From: Mesostigma viride
Lineage: Eukaryota > Streptophyta > Mesostigmatophyceae > Mesostigmatales > Mesostigmataceae
DNA length: 64,000 nt
Direction of reading: 5' to 3'
NCBI GenBank assembly: GCA_009746045.1
Contig: RPFO01002324.1
Coordinates: 126,001-190,000, forward strand
Shown here: positions 41,044 to 52,312 of the stretch, piece by piece
Layout: each line of letters starts with the position of its first letter
Position numbering within the stretch: the stretch's first letter is position 1
Position numbers and translations under genes: made by a program
Notes under the pieces: generated by a model
Database searches by the model: none
The model's input: only the letters and a program-made list of their open reading frames with translations
What the model was told of the DNA's origin: nothing

Positions 41044-41313
41044 TAGAGTGTGGTGCTGTCACCAGGGCACAGGCAGCTAACCAGCAAACCTCCAAGCTGA
41101 GCCACCCCCTGTAGAGGCTAGCTTTAGTCACGAGATGCTCATTGACCAGGGCTCTGTCCCAGGGTCGACAGGCGTCCAGGGTGGGGGTCAGTCACTGCAG
41201 AGCAGTCTTAGGGAGGGTCTGCTGGTAGCCAGCCCACTCACACAACACAACCAAGCACAGAGAATCCTAGGAGGGGGAAGGGACGGCCCAGGAAGTGGAT
41301 ACTGGAGCCAGGG

Positions 41314-42501
41314 ATGCTGACCAAGTCTAGAGGATTGGCAGCTGAGATCAAGGGGAAGTCACGTACACCTGTGGCTGATGTTCTGTCATCCAAGCATCTA
41401 GTCACTAGTCACCTGCAGGAGGGTGAGGTGCTGCAGCTGCAGCCTTTAGGACCTGGCAAACAGCTAGTCCTGCCTAACCCTATGAGTATAGCCCTGCTGG
41501 ACGTGATTAAGGCCTTCACTAAAACTGAGGACCTGGCCACTAAGGCCATTCAGGAAGGAAGCTTTGGTAACAGGCCTGTGGAGTACTGGGAGGGAGTCCT
41601 GTATGTCCACACCCAGGATGCAGATCATGTAGTGACCAGGAAGGTCTATGTGCCAGAAATGGCCATTCCCACTGTGTTGCATTGCTTCCATGACGACGTG
41701 ACTGCGTGTCATCCTGGGTATGCTAAGCTTCTCCATGAAGTACAAGAGAGGTTTTGGTGGCCTGGCATGTTTCGTGATATCAAAGCCTATGTGGCTTCCT
41801 GTGACTCATGCCAAAGGAATAAGGTTAGGACTCAGGCAGTGCCTATCTTTCCTATGGCCATGCCTATTCCCCTTCGACCCTGGATCAGTGTGACCATGGA
41901 CTTCATTTGTGGCTTGCCTGTTTCTGATGCTGGCAATGACAGGATACTAGTGGTGATGGACAGGCTGTCTAGAATGTGCCACCTCATCCCCTGCAATGCC
42001 CATCTCACAGCTGCCCAGTGTGTAGAGTTGTTCATGAAGGAGGTGTACAGATTGCATGGCATGCCACGTGTAATCATCACTGACCAGGATCCCTTGTGGA
42101 TGTCTGGGTTTTGGAAGTCCTTCTTTGACATCCTAGACACTAAGTTGGCCTTTGGAGTAGCATACAGGTGTGCCAGCACGGGGGCTGTGGAGAGGCTGAA
42201 CCGTATTGTACGGGAATGCCAGAAGCACTATTGTACCCATGATAACAAGGAATGGGACAAGAAACTTCCCTTCATAGAGTTTGCCATCAACAACTCACCC
42301 CTGGCTCCTCACCAAATGTCTCCATTTGTCATTTGCCATGGCCAGTGCCCCTTGACTCCATTTGACCTGGAGTTACCTGATAGGGATGCTGAAGGCCCCT
42401 TCAGAAGACGCCTAACCTCTGTCCACCAGTTGATTGCATCCTTCCAGGAAGCTCACAGTATGGTGCTGCTCAGATGTTGCATGCACAGGACAAGTATTTA
42501 A
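41314..42501 (+). CDS. pol: Gypsy-2 integrase
   Basis: A 395-residue frame. Zinc domain FHDDVTACH ... CDSCQ; core with Asp in MDFICGL, Asp in ITDQDPLW and Glu in GAVERLNR. Chromovirus-type context IEFAINNSPLAPHQMSPF follows. The end is shifted at about 42470 by one base; GPY/F and chromodomain are in the next frame. The 41044-41313 stretch before it is a broken linker. Confidence 0.92.
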   Translation: MLTKSRGLAAEIKGKSRTPVADVLSSKHLVTSHLQEGEVLQLQPLGPGKQLVLPNPMSIALLDVIKAFTKTEDLATKAIQEGSFGNRPVEYWEGVLYVHTQDADHVVTRKVYVPEMAIPTVLHCFHDDVTACHPGYAKLLHEVQERFWWPGMFRDIKAYVASCDSCQRNKVRTQAVPIFPMAMPIPLRPWISVTMDFICGLPVSDAGNDRILVVMDRLSRMCHLIPCNAHLTAAQCVELFMKEVYRLHGMPRVIITDQDPLWMSGFWKSFFDILDTKLAFGVAYRCASTGAVERLNRIVRECQKHYCTHDNKEWDKKLPFIEFAINNSPLAPHQMSPFVICHGQCPLTPFDLELPDRDAEGPFRRRLTSVHQLIASFQEAHSMVLLRCCMHRTSI

Positions 42502-43052
42502 ACAATGCTTGGCAACAGATGTTGGCTACACACACCTTTGTGGCTCCTGGTGACCTGGTGCTCTTGGAGGCTAATCGTGTGCTACCTGAAAAGGAGCAAT
42601 GCAGGAAACTGCAACCCTTGTGGTTGGGACCTTACCCTGTCCTGGACACCTTCCACTATGGGACTGTAGTTCAAGTCCAGGTGCCTTCCCACTGGAGGCT
42701 TAAGACTAACGTGTTTCACCTGGCCCAGCTCAAACTGTATAAACGCAATACCTTGCAGGGACGCCTTTCTGCTCCATTACCATTTGAGCTGGATACTGAG
42801 GGGGAGAGGATATATGAAGTGGAGCAGCTGGTGGCTCACAGAGTCAAAGGAAAGGGTAGGACCAAGCAGCTGCAGTTTAAGGTGCACTGGAAAGGAGAGT
42901 TAGAGTCTACTGCCACATGGCTGTGGTTGTCTGACTTGACTCACTGCCATGAGGTGGTCCAGGAGTATTGCCAAAAGAAGGGGCTCACTCTTCCTTCTTG
43001 GTATACTGAGTTGGTGAAAACCACTGCTCCCCTTCCTATATCTCAGGACTAA
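42474..43052 (+). CDS. pol: Gypsy-2 integrase C-terminus with chromodomain
   Basis: A 192-residue frame. GDLVLLEANRVLP and LWLGPYPVLDTFHYGTVVQV are the GPY/F module; YEVEQLVAHRVKGKGR ... FKVHWKGELESTATWLWLSDL is a chromodomain with its aromatic and WK..S..W-type positions. This assigns the element to the chromoviruses. Confidence 0.9.
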   Translation: MLHAQDKYLNNAWQQMLATHTFVAPGDLVLLEANRVLPEKEQCRKLQPLWLGPYPVLDTFHYGTVVQVQVPSHWRLKTNVFHLAQLKLYKRNTLQGRLSAPLPFELDTEGERIYEVEQLVAHRVKGKGRTKQLQFKVHWKGELESTATWLWLSDLTHCHEVVQEYCQKKGLTLPSWYTELVKTTAPLPISQD

Positions 43053-43077
43053 CGAATGGTTTCTTCGTGCATGCTGT

Positions 43078-44207
43078 GTGGTCCCAGATGGAGGAGGAGT
43101 TCACGTACCCCAACTTGGGCCTGGGCGCCACCACGGAGGAAGGGGTCACGGGTATGCATCCAGAGACCCCAACCCCATGAGTTATGTGGAATCCCTGTTT
43201 GACAGTATTGTCAGGCGTGACCTTAGGAGGGGTCAGCAGATGGATACCATTAACAAGCTCTTGCATTCAGTGATCTCCAAGCAGGATAAGCTACAGGAGC
43301 TTCTTCAGGGGTTGTCCTTGTCCCAGCCCCAGATGGGGAGTGGTGTTAACATAGCTCTCAGCTCCAGCAGCACTCCCATCATTCAGATTCCTCGTCATGT
43401 GGTACCTGTCAAGAATGTGGTGGCCTATGTGGATCACAGGAAGTGCACGGGACCTTGTGAGCATTGTGAGACGCTGGCCAAGGCAGTGGCTGCCCTTAAC
43501 AGGGAGGAGGGGGAAGTGAGCCCTGAGGGTTATGTGGAGGAGGTCTTGTCTCAGTTGCACACCAGCCTGTATGAGATTGGCTCTCCTTTTGTGGGCCACC
43601 TGTTGCACAGGATGTTTGCCTTGACTCCAGGACCTGAGATTGACATGAGACCTGCAGAGGGGCAGGATATGTTGACCACCTTGCCTGAGGCTTTGAAAGG
43701 AGCCTTCATGCAGTTCCAGCCAGTGAGCATGGGTGAGGCCTCCTACATGGAGTTGTTGGAGTTTTCAGTCAGCAGGGAGACTTTGACTTGGCTCCTTCTT
43801 CTTCCAGCTCGGTCAAGGGGTGCTTCCCTTTGGAGACATCCAACCTTTTCTGCAGCCCAGGGTTGCCTAAGTACACCATGGAGCTCAAGGTTCGTCTGAC
43901 CCCATTGAGGGTGTTGGTGCCTTTGATAGGTGCTAAGTGGTCAGTGGTCAAGACCTTTCTCCAGTTCTGGTGGGCGTACAGGTCATGGGTGAGCAGGCAC
44001 AAGACGTCTTCTACTTGGGTGATGGATCCTGAGAGCCAGTCTGTGGTGCTTCTCTCCTACCCAGGGACATGCCTGCGTTATGTTGCCCAGATGGCAGCAG
44101 GGGCTGCAGAGACGTGCATGGTGCTGCAGGTCAGCAGGAACTGGCCAGACTTGGTTCACATGGTGGAGCAGTTTCCCTTGTTTGGGACCAGGGCAAGGAT
44201 GGTGTGA
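43078..44207 (+). pseudogene. Gypsy-2 extra ORF downstream of integrase
   Basis: Two overlapping frames (43078-43899 with a possible Met at 43177; 43788-44207) that appear to be one ORF broken at about 43790. The first part is helical (YVESLFDSIVRRDLRRGQQM) with a possible coiled coil, then a CTGPCEHC cysteine cluster. The second part is hydrophobic/aromatic (FLQFWWAYRSWVSRH) without a clear membrane helix. No known domain recognised. It sits where Gypsy-1 has its ORF3, but I cannot align the two. Confidence 0.62.
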
Positions 44208-44620
44208 ATGGGGATTGGTATAGCCTGTGAAGAACAGAGCTGTGCAGGAAGAGGATGGGGAAGGATGGGGGAAGAGCATGGAAGGTGCTTTGGATTGTGG
44301 TGTGAGGGGGGGATTCCAGGATGGATGATGGGGGGGGGCTCCAGTCCAGTTCTGATGTTCCAGTCCAGAGTTCCAGGTTCCAGGATGCTGAATGGAAGAC
44401 CTTGTATTATGAGATGTGTTTATCTGGCTTTATAGTAGATAAGGTAGTGACTTGTTTGCTGTAGAGACCTGTGACTAGATGTTATGAGATAGGAGGCCCT
44501 GTTTCAGGGATGTAAAAACCCATCTGCTTTTCCCAAGAGATGGTGGATTTCTGTTCAATGTTCCTCTGCCTTCAAGAGTTGGCTATTGGACCTGGGAGGT
44601 CCAGTTTTGAGGGGGAGATA
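44208..44620 (+). other. Gypsy-2 3' untranslated region and polypurine tract
   Basis: Untranslated, G-rich in the middle. It ends TTTTGAGGGGGAGATA directly before the 3' LTR; GAGGGGGAGA (44609-44618) is the polypurine tract for plus-strand priming. Confidence 0.75.
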
Positions 44621-45399
44621 TGTAACAAGCAAAAATGACTTTGTTGTTACATCCTTTGTTTTGTGAATGTTTGGCTTTTATTCGAGGACTTTTGGATCAG
44701 TATTGAGAAAGTTATGAGGTTTCTAAGACGACGGTACTTGGAGCTGATACTTTGTCAGCCAACTGATAGGAACCCTCATTGGTCGTGGCCTGATCCACGT
44801 AGGGTTGTAGTTTGTTGGCTGATACTACTGATAGGAGCCCTCATTGGTCGTGGCCTGATCCACGTGGGGTTGTAGTTTGTTAGTTGGTACTATTGAGTCT
44901 TAAATGCTCCTTTGGGACTTCAGTGCTCACGACAGATTTAGGATCTCATGGAAAGATTCTGCCAGGCTGTGTGTGGTGTTGTTCTGTTTTGTGTGACTAG
45001 GATGGATACGAAGATCTTGTATAGGATTCCATGGTTCTGATTGGTTCTCTTCAGGCTAAGGTTGGAGCAAGCTCGACAAGCACGTCGATATCAAGGACGT
45101 GGGGTCGCCATTGTTGCTACGTTGGTTTTGATTCACCATGGTATAATAAAGCTTGTCTTTGTTGTCCATTCATAAGAGCCCCTTGGCTATAGACGTCCTT
45201 CAGTTCCACAGAGGTCGTCTATACACGAGCTTGTCTTTGTGTCTACAAGGGGTTGTGATTCCCTAAATCACGTGCTGTGGAATTTCCATCTCAACGTTGC
45301 TCGGATACTTGAAGTTCTGCGACTCAGGAAAGCAACCCAGGTAAAAGATCTTTCATATTGGACTGTGGATGATGTTGATGATCATTTTTAGTCGTTACA
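44621..45399 (+). repeat. Gypsy-2 3' LTR
   Basis: 779 bp, TGTAAC to GTTACA, followed by the CTCAT duplicate at 45400-45404. Confidence 0.95.
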
Positions 45400-45404
45400 C
45401 TCAT

Positions 45405-45714
45405 CCACACCTGGCTAACAAAAGCTGGTTTGCAACCTTCTGTCCTGGCTACCCTGCTTACAGGCCTCAAGTCCCTTTGGGATAACTTCAGAGCTGCCAT
45501 GCTCTATATCGAGGAGGCAGTGGACCCCCTGGGAACTGGCAACCCCCAGGCCCAGGACCCCAAGGTCCAGGGTGTCCAAGGCCACAAGCGCAAGGGGGGG
45601 GCCAGCCAGGGGGGGGCACCCAAGACCCACAAGTCCTCCCACCAAGGGGGCAGTGGCTCTCAGGGACGTGGCAACACGTGGCAACGTGTGCCCCTGCATG
45701 GCAACCCCAACCCC

Positions 45715-45748
<34 letters not shown>

Positions 45749-46458
45749 GGTCCCAGCAGGGCAATAACAACAACAACAGGCCCCAGCAGGGCCACAACAA
45801 CAACAACAACAGGCCCCAGCAGGGCCATAACAACAACAACAACCGGTCCCAGCAGGGCAACCATAACAACAACAACAACAACAACAACCAGCCTGGCAAC
45901 CCTGGGGGGTCCATCAGGTGCCTGAGGTGCTTCCAACGAGGGCACGCCAGGCACAACTGCCCCAACAACGACTCCCTGGCCAACGGGGTGGATCTCTGCC
46001 CGGGCTGCTGGCACGCACGTCATCCCCTGGGGCCTCCAGGCAGCCGTTGCAACAGGCCTCGCTACCCAAATCAATGTGAGTTCACTCACCTTGCATACTC
46101 TGAGGATGATGATCTCATTACCATTGGGGATGGCAGCCAGAGCATAATTGATTTTGAGGCAGCAACCTTACTGTCCTCCCAACACCCTGTACTGGAACCT
46201 TACTCAATAAAAGCACTAACCCCTACTGTTGACAACTCCATAGATATCAAGGAGCTTGCTCATCAGCTGCACCTAGCCATGGGTCATGAAACAGTGGCTG
46301 AGGAACTGGCCAGACGGCTGGGGGGTAGTAGCATGGGAAAACCACTCAGGAATGCAGTAAAACTGGCTAGACAACACTGTCAAGAATGTCAGTTTAACAG
46401 CCCCAAACCTCAAAAATGGCATACTGCAACTCCTTCCACCACTAGAGGCATGATATAG
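45405..46458 (+). pseudogene. gag: Copia-3 gag end, Asn-rich linker, zinc knuckles, integrase start
   Basis: Resumes gag at HTWLTKANLQ-equivalent codons. The frame 45430-46458 (342 residues) passes through a long AAC tract coding for Asn runs separated by RSQQG, RPQQGH and similar units, the CCHC knuckle CLRCFQRGHARHNC, the CPGCWHARH cluster and the integrase zinc domain (HLAMGH ... CQEC). It ends by a one-base loss at about 46455 (GGCATGATATAG). Confidence 0.85.
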
Positions 46459-47396
46459 TGGGGGATGTGATGCACATCAACAAATATGTCCAACCCTACC
46501 TGATCCTAAAAGATTCATGGTCCAGGTTCACAGTAATGGAACCCCTACCTGGCATGTCTGCAGGGCAGCTACGTGTTGCACTCATGATTGCTTTACCCAG
46601 ATTCTACCCAGTTGACAGAATTTTGCTTGATCAACAATTTTCTTGTCTGACTGACCTGGAAGGGTGTGAAGCAATAGAGATTGCTGGGCTGGAAGATCAT
46701 GAGGGTCAGGGGGTCATTGAAAGAACCATCAGATCTGTCAAAACCCTACTAGCCAAAAATCCCTCCAAGGATGCTACTTCAGGGGTCTATTGTGACAGGG
46801 CACTCTGGTGTCATGAAATGTGCACAACCCTAAACATGAGACCTGTCTTGCATGCCAAGTGGGGTGAAGTAATCCCAGCAGGCCTGCAGGCAGGTGTATA
46901 TCCCCCAGAGGTGATAGCACTGTACAACACTGCACGTGCACAAACCTCAGCAAAACTGGCAGAAAAAGATAAAACTCATCCCAGGCCAGTATTCCAAAAA
47001 GGTGATCAAGTCCTCTATTACAAGGAAAACAGCTTTGGTAAGGTTGGAACTTGGCTAGGTCCAGTTACCATCCGTGGATTTACCAAAAACAGCAAGACCG
47101 TGGAGGTCAAGCACAATATCAATGGGAAGCGTCACAGGGTGAGCTGTCATAGAATTAAGAAGTATTATTCTCCCATGGCAGACGTGCCTGGGGAAGAGTC
47201 TTTAAGCATGGACTCACTACTTCTATCTGGCAACTCCAGCATGCCCAGCAGTAGCCATGAGCCACCAATTACTGCTGTTGACAGCACCACAGCACCCTCT
47301 GTGAACCCTTCCACCCTCAGTGAAGCCAGGCCCACTTCACAACCTGGGGATAGCTTAACCAGGCACGAGGTAGCTGGGTTGGAAGCATTAGCTCAG
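46458..47396 (+). pseudogene. pol: Copia-3 integrase core and C-terminus
   Basis: The frame from 46458 carries GDVMH (first Asp), LLDQQF (second Asp), GVIERT (Glu) and the SH3-like C-terminal part, then a Ser/Pro-rich tail up to VAGLEALAQ, where the non-autonomous element at 47397 enters. Catalytic residues are intact. Confidence 0.85.
47392..47396 (+). repeat. LARD-like element target-site duplication, left (CTCAG)
   Basis: CTCAG precedes TGTCAGGG and recurs at 50004-50008; Copia-1/2 have one copy at the matching place. Confidence 0.95.
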
Positions 47397-47995
47397 TGTC
47401 AGGGTTTTAGTATAAACCCTGGATGTGCCCGTTTGCCAGCCTATGTTATGTTGTGGCCAATCTTCTGTATTTTCTGGCCAAGGATATTATTAGGGCTGAG
47501 TAGGGCTTGCCGTGTTCTTTCCGGCGGTACTTTTCTTATGACGGACAGTTGAGTATGCACAAAGATATTAGGTGCCGAAGTTAGGATTAATTCGGCTCTA
47601 CCTTGTGGTTGCATGGTACGACTTGTAGGGCGTGAGTATCTCGTGCCATTTGGCGGTGGCTAACTCCTAGCGCCGCGCAATAGTGGGGTCGAATATTGGT
47701 GCCGAATATTCGCATCATTGCCTAGTGGATTTTGTGTGCCAGTTGTGCAAGTGGAGACACTTTATGTGTTAAGTTAACGTAGGGATAATGTGTGCAGCCG
47801 ACATTGGACATTGTTTAAGAGGTCGGCGTGCACCTTTTCACGTTACCTGATGGTGGGCCAGTTGCCTTGTGGCTTGGCAATGGACACCGGTCACGGTCCT
47901 TAAATTCTATATATGCGTCTTTTATTGTATTAATGAAATGAGTTGTGCCGCAACATTTGAGCTCATTCATTGACGCATTATTAGGATTTTTGACA
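47397..47995 (+). repeat. LARD-like 5' LTR
   Basis: 599 bp, TGTCAGGG to TTTTTGACA. TATATAT at 47908-47914 may be the promoter. Confidence 0.93.
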
Positions 47996-49404
47996 TGGTA
48001 TCGGAGGGAAAGTTCCACACCTTTGAGACGACTTTGAACGACATTCTTGTGACCATGATGAAGCCATTTTACCCTGCCGGCGCATATAATTGATGGCGGC
48101 AGCGTTGTTACGTAATTTCGTGAGCAATGTCGTGAGGATTCATACGTCGCAGCATTTTGAATTTGAAGTTCGGCGGAACGGGCAGAAATTTCATGGGTCG
48201 ACAGGCCTGGGCCAGCGCAGCCACGCAGGCGAGTTGTTATATGTGTCAAAGCCAGCGGAACTTTCATGTTTCGGGTTTGCTGTGGGCTGGCGCCGCCTGG
48301 CGTTGAGCCCCGCATGGCGAGGTCAAGGCTCTGGTTCCAGCTGGGTGCAGACTTTTTTCTCTTTTTCTGTACCAGTGACCTGCGCATCAACATGTGGCTC
48401 GGAGCGGACGTCGGCTGGAATTTTGCGAGCGACCAGCGCAACGGATTATCGCCATTTTTGGTGGCGCAGCCTGCGGAATTCCCAGCATTTTTTGTCGACG
48501 AGGACTGCCTGCCTACCGGCTTTTTGTTGGCGATGAAGATGTTGGCCAGGAGTGCCAGCATGGCCTCTCTTTTGAAGCTGGCTATGCCAGTGGGTTTTTG
48601 ATTTTGAAGCTGGTCAGGAGTACCAGTGAGCTGCATGTTATTTTAGAAGCTCTAAGCCAAGGGAGCTTGTGACATTTTAAAGCTGACAAAAATATTTGCC
48701 CCCACTTATTTCTTGAGGGGGGGGGTGGCATGAGACTGGCTCGCGACGACATTTGTGGGGCCTAACGTGGCCTGTGGTCTGTATTGACCTACTTTGGGAT
48801 GTACGCGCCTGCTTTGCATGCAAACTTGGTGGTCAGCTGTGTTTTTGAATGGACGAGGCAAACTAGCATTTGCAGCCTAGTGTTTTGGCCAGTCTGGAGG
48901 TTGGGATCAGTCCAACCTGTTATGGGAGCGCTCTGGGGGAAGTTCTTGGTTGACTTTCCATGCTCGGGACCTGATCACTCCCGGGAGTTTGTTGGCACGA
49001 CGGCGTGCCAGCGTGGGGCCGTGGAGGCCTTGGGACCGTGGTGGTCCATTTTAGGGCTATTGGTAGCCTGATGGGGCAGTGTTTGCCCATGTGTGCTATT
49101 CCTGGCAAGTGTAGTTGTTGTGACTTATTGCTGTGTTTCTGCATCAGACCTGGGACGCTGGGGCTGTCAGTTTATACCTCTAGGGACGCCTGGATGTATT
49201 TTGGAAGAGACACAGGCATGTAGCACCTTTGTTGTTATGATCAGGATGGCATTTTTCCAGTGAATTTGTTGCTGGATGGTTCCTTTGGAGGGGCTTCCCG
49301 GGTAAGGGGGGGTTGCTGGGGTATGTTGTACCCGGCAAGCCCTACCCTAGTTGAGGGGGGACTTGACGTTCATTGGACCCTGCACTGGCAACGTGCAAGG
49401 GGGG
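47996..49404 (+). other. Interior of the LARD-like element
   Basis: Begins with the primer site. Open frames up to 148 codons on the plus strand (48090-48536) and longer ones on the minus strand show no motif, zinc knuckle or catalytic box that I recognise. I treat it as non-coding or as captured sequence. Confidence 0.6.
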
Positions 49405-50003
49405 TGTCAGGGTTTTAGTATAAACCCTGGATGTGCCCGTTTGCCAGCCTATGTTATGTTGTGGCCAATCTTCTGTATTTTCTGGCCAAGGATATTATTA
49501 GGGCTGAGTAGGGCTTGCCGTGTTCTTTCCGGCGGTACTTTTCTTATGACGGACAGTTGAGTATGCACAAAGATATTAGGTGCCGAAGTTAGGATTAATT
49601 CGGCTCTACCTTGTGGTTGCATGGTACGACTTGTAGGGCGTGAGTATCTCGTGCCATTTGGCGGTGGCTAACTCCTAGCGCCGCGCAATAGTGGGGTCGA
49701 ATATTGGTGCCGAATATTCGCATCATTGCCTAGTGGATTTTGTGTGCCAGTTGTGCAAGTGGAGACACTTTATGTGTTAAGTTAACGTAGGGATAATGTG
49801 TGCAGCCGACATTGGACATTGTTTAAGAGGTCGGCGTGCACCTTTTCACGTTACCTGATGGTGGGCCAGTTGCCTTGTGGCTTGGCAATGGACACCGGTC
49901 ACGGTCCTTAAATTCTATATATGCGTCTTTTATTGTATTAATGAAATGAGTTGTGCCGCAACATTTGAGCTCATTCATTGACGCATTATTAGGATTTTTG
50001 ACA
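49405..50003 (+). repeat. LARD-like 3' LTR
   Basis: 599 bp, same as 47397-47995; followed by CTCAG. Confidence 0.93.
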
Positions 50004-50008
50004 CTCAG

Positions 50009-52231
50009 CCCCAAGGCACCAAATTGTCTGCCAACCCTCCCGCTCTGAGGTCAAGATTGGCAGTCGCCTTGCAAGCATTACACAGGTCACATAAGCAACA
50101 AGCTGCTGTGGCCGAAGGGTTGGCAAAAGTCTCAGCTGTGTGCACTAGTCAGGACCCCTGGACCCTGGCAATAGACACTCAGGCACAGGTCAGTGTGATC
50201 AGTGCACAAGCCATCCCTGGTCTTGAGATTGCACCTTTATTTTGGGCACGGGTGCAGGATTTCTCAGGCCAAAGCTCACTGGATGTAGTGGGTCGACAAG
50301 TGATGCTCCCTATACTTGGTATTCAGACACCCTTCCAAGTGGTGGAGGGGTACTCTGGTAACAACACCTTGTTGGGGGAACCTTTTGTATCCTATCCTGG
50401 GGTGCTTATCTCAGCTAATGAGCTCAGTGTCACAGGGGTGGGTGCAGTTCCTCTGGACCACTTTAAAATCCCTCTCTCCAGTATTGTCCCTGGTATGGAT
50501 GCTGTCATCAAGGCAGTTAACACTCAGTATGCACCAGGGGAGATCCCTGATCTGGACAAGTTAGTGCACAGCCAGTTCCTCCATCCCTCAGCCTTTGGGC
50601 TGGGTAAGTGGGACATAGCCATGCACTCACCCCACCAAATCTCCCACGTCATACAAGAATGCAAAACACAAAAAGGGTTTACCAAGTGGCTGATGGCCAT
50701 TGTCCACCAAGCCAGGCAGGAATGGGTCCTGCCCAACCCCAAAACCCCTCAATACAAACCTCCTGTCACCCCCTCATGGGACGTGCCAGAGGGAGCCAAA
50801 AAGCTCAAATTAAAATTTGTTCTCAAACAAAAACCACAAAAAGTGGGCTCCCCAATCTTCCATGCCAGACCATGTGTCACAGAATCAAAGGGGACCTCCA
50901 CACTGCCAAAAGGGGAAGCTTACACACCTGGGCTGCAACAAACCTCACTCAGGATCATGCTCTCCCTCTTCCTCCACAACCTCAATGCAGGCCAAGACTA
51001 TGTCTGCAAAGCCACTGATATTAAAAGGGCCTTCCTCAGGGGGGACCCAGAAAAGGCTGAATCTGTGTGGAAAGGGAAGGTGTACGTGGTAGACACCCCA
51101 GCTGTGTGGAAACCTTACATTGATGAGCCCCACCTTATCATCAACATTGGGGTGGAATGGCTTGTCAGTGCCCCAAAAATTTTCAGAGACTCAGCAGAGG
51201 AAGTCTTCAAAAAGCTCAAGGCCACGTATGATGACCTGGACCCATGCTTTTTTGTTGTACCCACCCCCTCTGGACTGCTGTTCTTTGTGTGGCATGGAGA
51301 TGGCCAACTCATTTGTGGGCCTAGAGCTGAGGTGGAAAAATTTATTCAGCAGGTCCAGGAATCATATGAGATTGGCAAACAGGTGGAATTGAGCACAACC
51401 CCCATCCAGTTCTGTGGCATCATGTTGCAGCTGCATAGGCAGCCAGATCAGTGGGTCTGCTCTCTCTCTCCTCCTGCAGAATATATCCAAGATTGTCTAG
51501 ATCTGCTGCAAGACAACCACCTCCCCTTACACATGTGTGCCACTGTTCAGGGCAAACTGGGGTGGTGGTCAGCCATCTGTGGGGCTCCCTTAGCTGTCAT
51601 CAGCAGGGTCACCCATGATGTTCTAGTCAAGATAAAATGCAGTCACATCAGGAAGTTGGTCAATGACTGCCCCCCCCTCATCCTCCATGGCCTGAATCTG
51701 ATGGAAGACATCCACATCCACAGTGTCATGGACAGCTCCATGGAGAGCAGAACAATCAATCAGATGGGGGCACGGGAATCAGGGCTGTTTTTTCTCACCA
51801 GCAGGTCAGATTATGATGTCCCTCACTAATTCCTGGTACAGCAGGCTCCACCGCAGAAAACCTGGCAGCAGCAACTCAGCTGAATGTCGTGCTGTGGTGT
51901 CTGCTGCATTGCATGCTCGTTCCCTGCAGCACATGCTCACCTGGTTACAAACCCAGGCAGGCAGCACATGCAATGTCCTCTCACATCTCTACACTGACAG
52001 CTTCTCTGTGATCAGTTTTCTAACCAAGAAATCTGTTTCTGCTGCTGTCCACACTGACTTGGATTGGGTGATCCTCAAACAGGAGGCCACCTACTTTTCC
52101 AGCTGGACTCATGTGGATGATATGAGGACAACCCAGCAGACGCTCTAACGAAGCTGCGGGATGCTGCTGGCCAACAGTACCAGCTCCTCTTTCAGAACAT
52201 GAACCCCTATGATATCAGAGTCAGTGTTTGA
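50009..52231 (+). pseudogene. pol: Copia-3 retropepsin-like, reverse transcriptase and RNase H
   Basis: Frame 50024-51829 (601 codons) carries the retropepsin-like part (TLAIDTQAQVSVIS; NTLLGEPFVS), and RT with KATDIKRAFLRGD and a catalytic box changed to WHGDGQ: the second Asp of the GDD is Gly, which should inactivate RT. RNase H (SNSAECRAV; LYTDSFSV, where other copies have LYTDSQSV) is in another frame from about 51800 and reaches the stop at 52229-52231 after further indels. DTQ is conserved here too. Confidence 0.86.
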
Positions 52232-52312
52232 ATAAATGACTGGCCATAGCTCAGTACACAACCACCACACCCCCCTACCACAGCGATAGCTGCTGGGCGC
52301 CATAAAATTCAA

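Larger units (their letters stand above)
28270..45399 (+). mobile_element. Gypsy-2, Ty3/gypsy chromovirus
   Basis: LTRs of 781 and 779 bp, TGTAAC to GTTACA, with CTCAT on both sides. In order: LTR, TGGTATCGGAGG primer site, gag (split by Copia-2), protease, RT-RNase H, integrase, GPY/F and chromodomain, extra ORF, polypurine tract, LTR. About four substitutions and one 2-bp indel separate the LTRs by eye. Without the nested Copia-2 it is about 9.5 kb. Confidence 0.95.
47397..50003 (+). mobile_element. Non-autonomous LTR retrotransposon (LARD/TRIM-like)
   Basis: Two 599-bp LTRs that look identical by eye (47397-47995, 49405-50003), starting TGTCA and ending TGACA, flank a 1409-bp interior without gag or pol. 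TGGTATCGGAGG follows the left LTR directly, and GCAAGGGGGG precedes the right one, so primer site and polypurine tract are kept. Strand is set by these. It must be moved by proteins of another element. A perfect CTCAG duplicate and the identical LTRs mark a recent insertion. Confidence 0.92.

Noticed and set aside
48090-48601. Possible gag in the interior of the LARD-like element
   Set aside because: No zinc knuckle or capsid-like block; the frames are short and Cys/Arg/Ser-rich in a way typical of chance frames.
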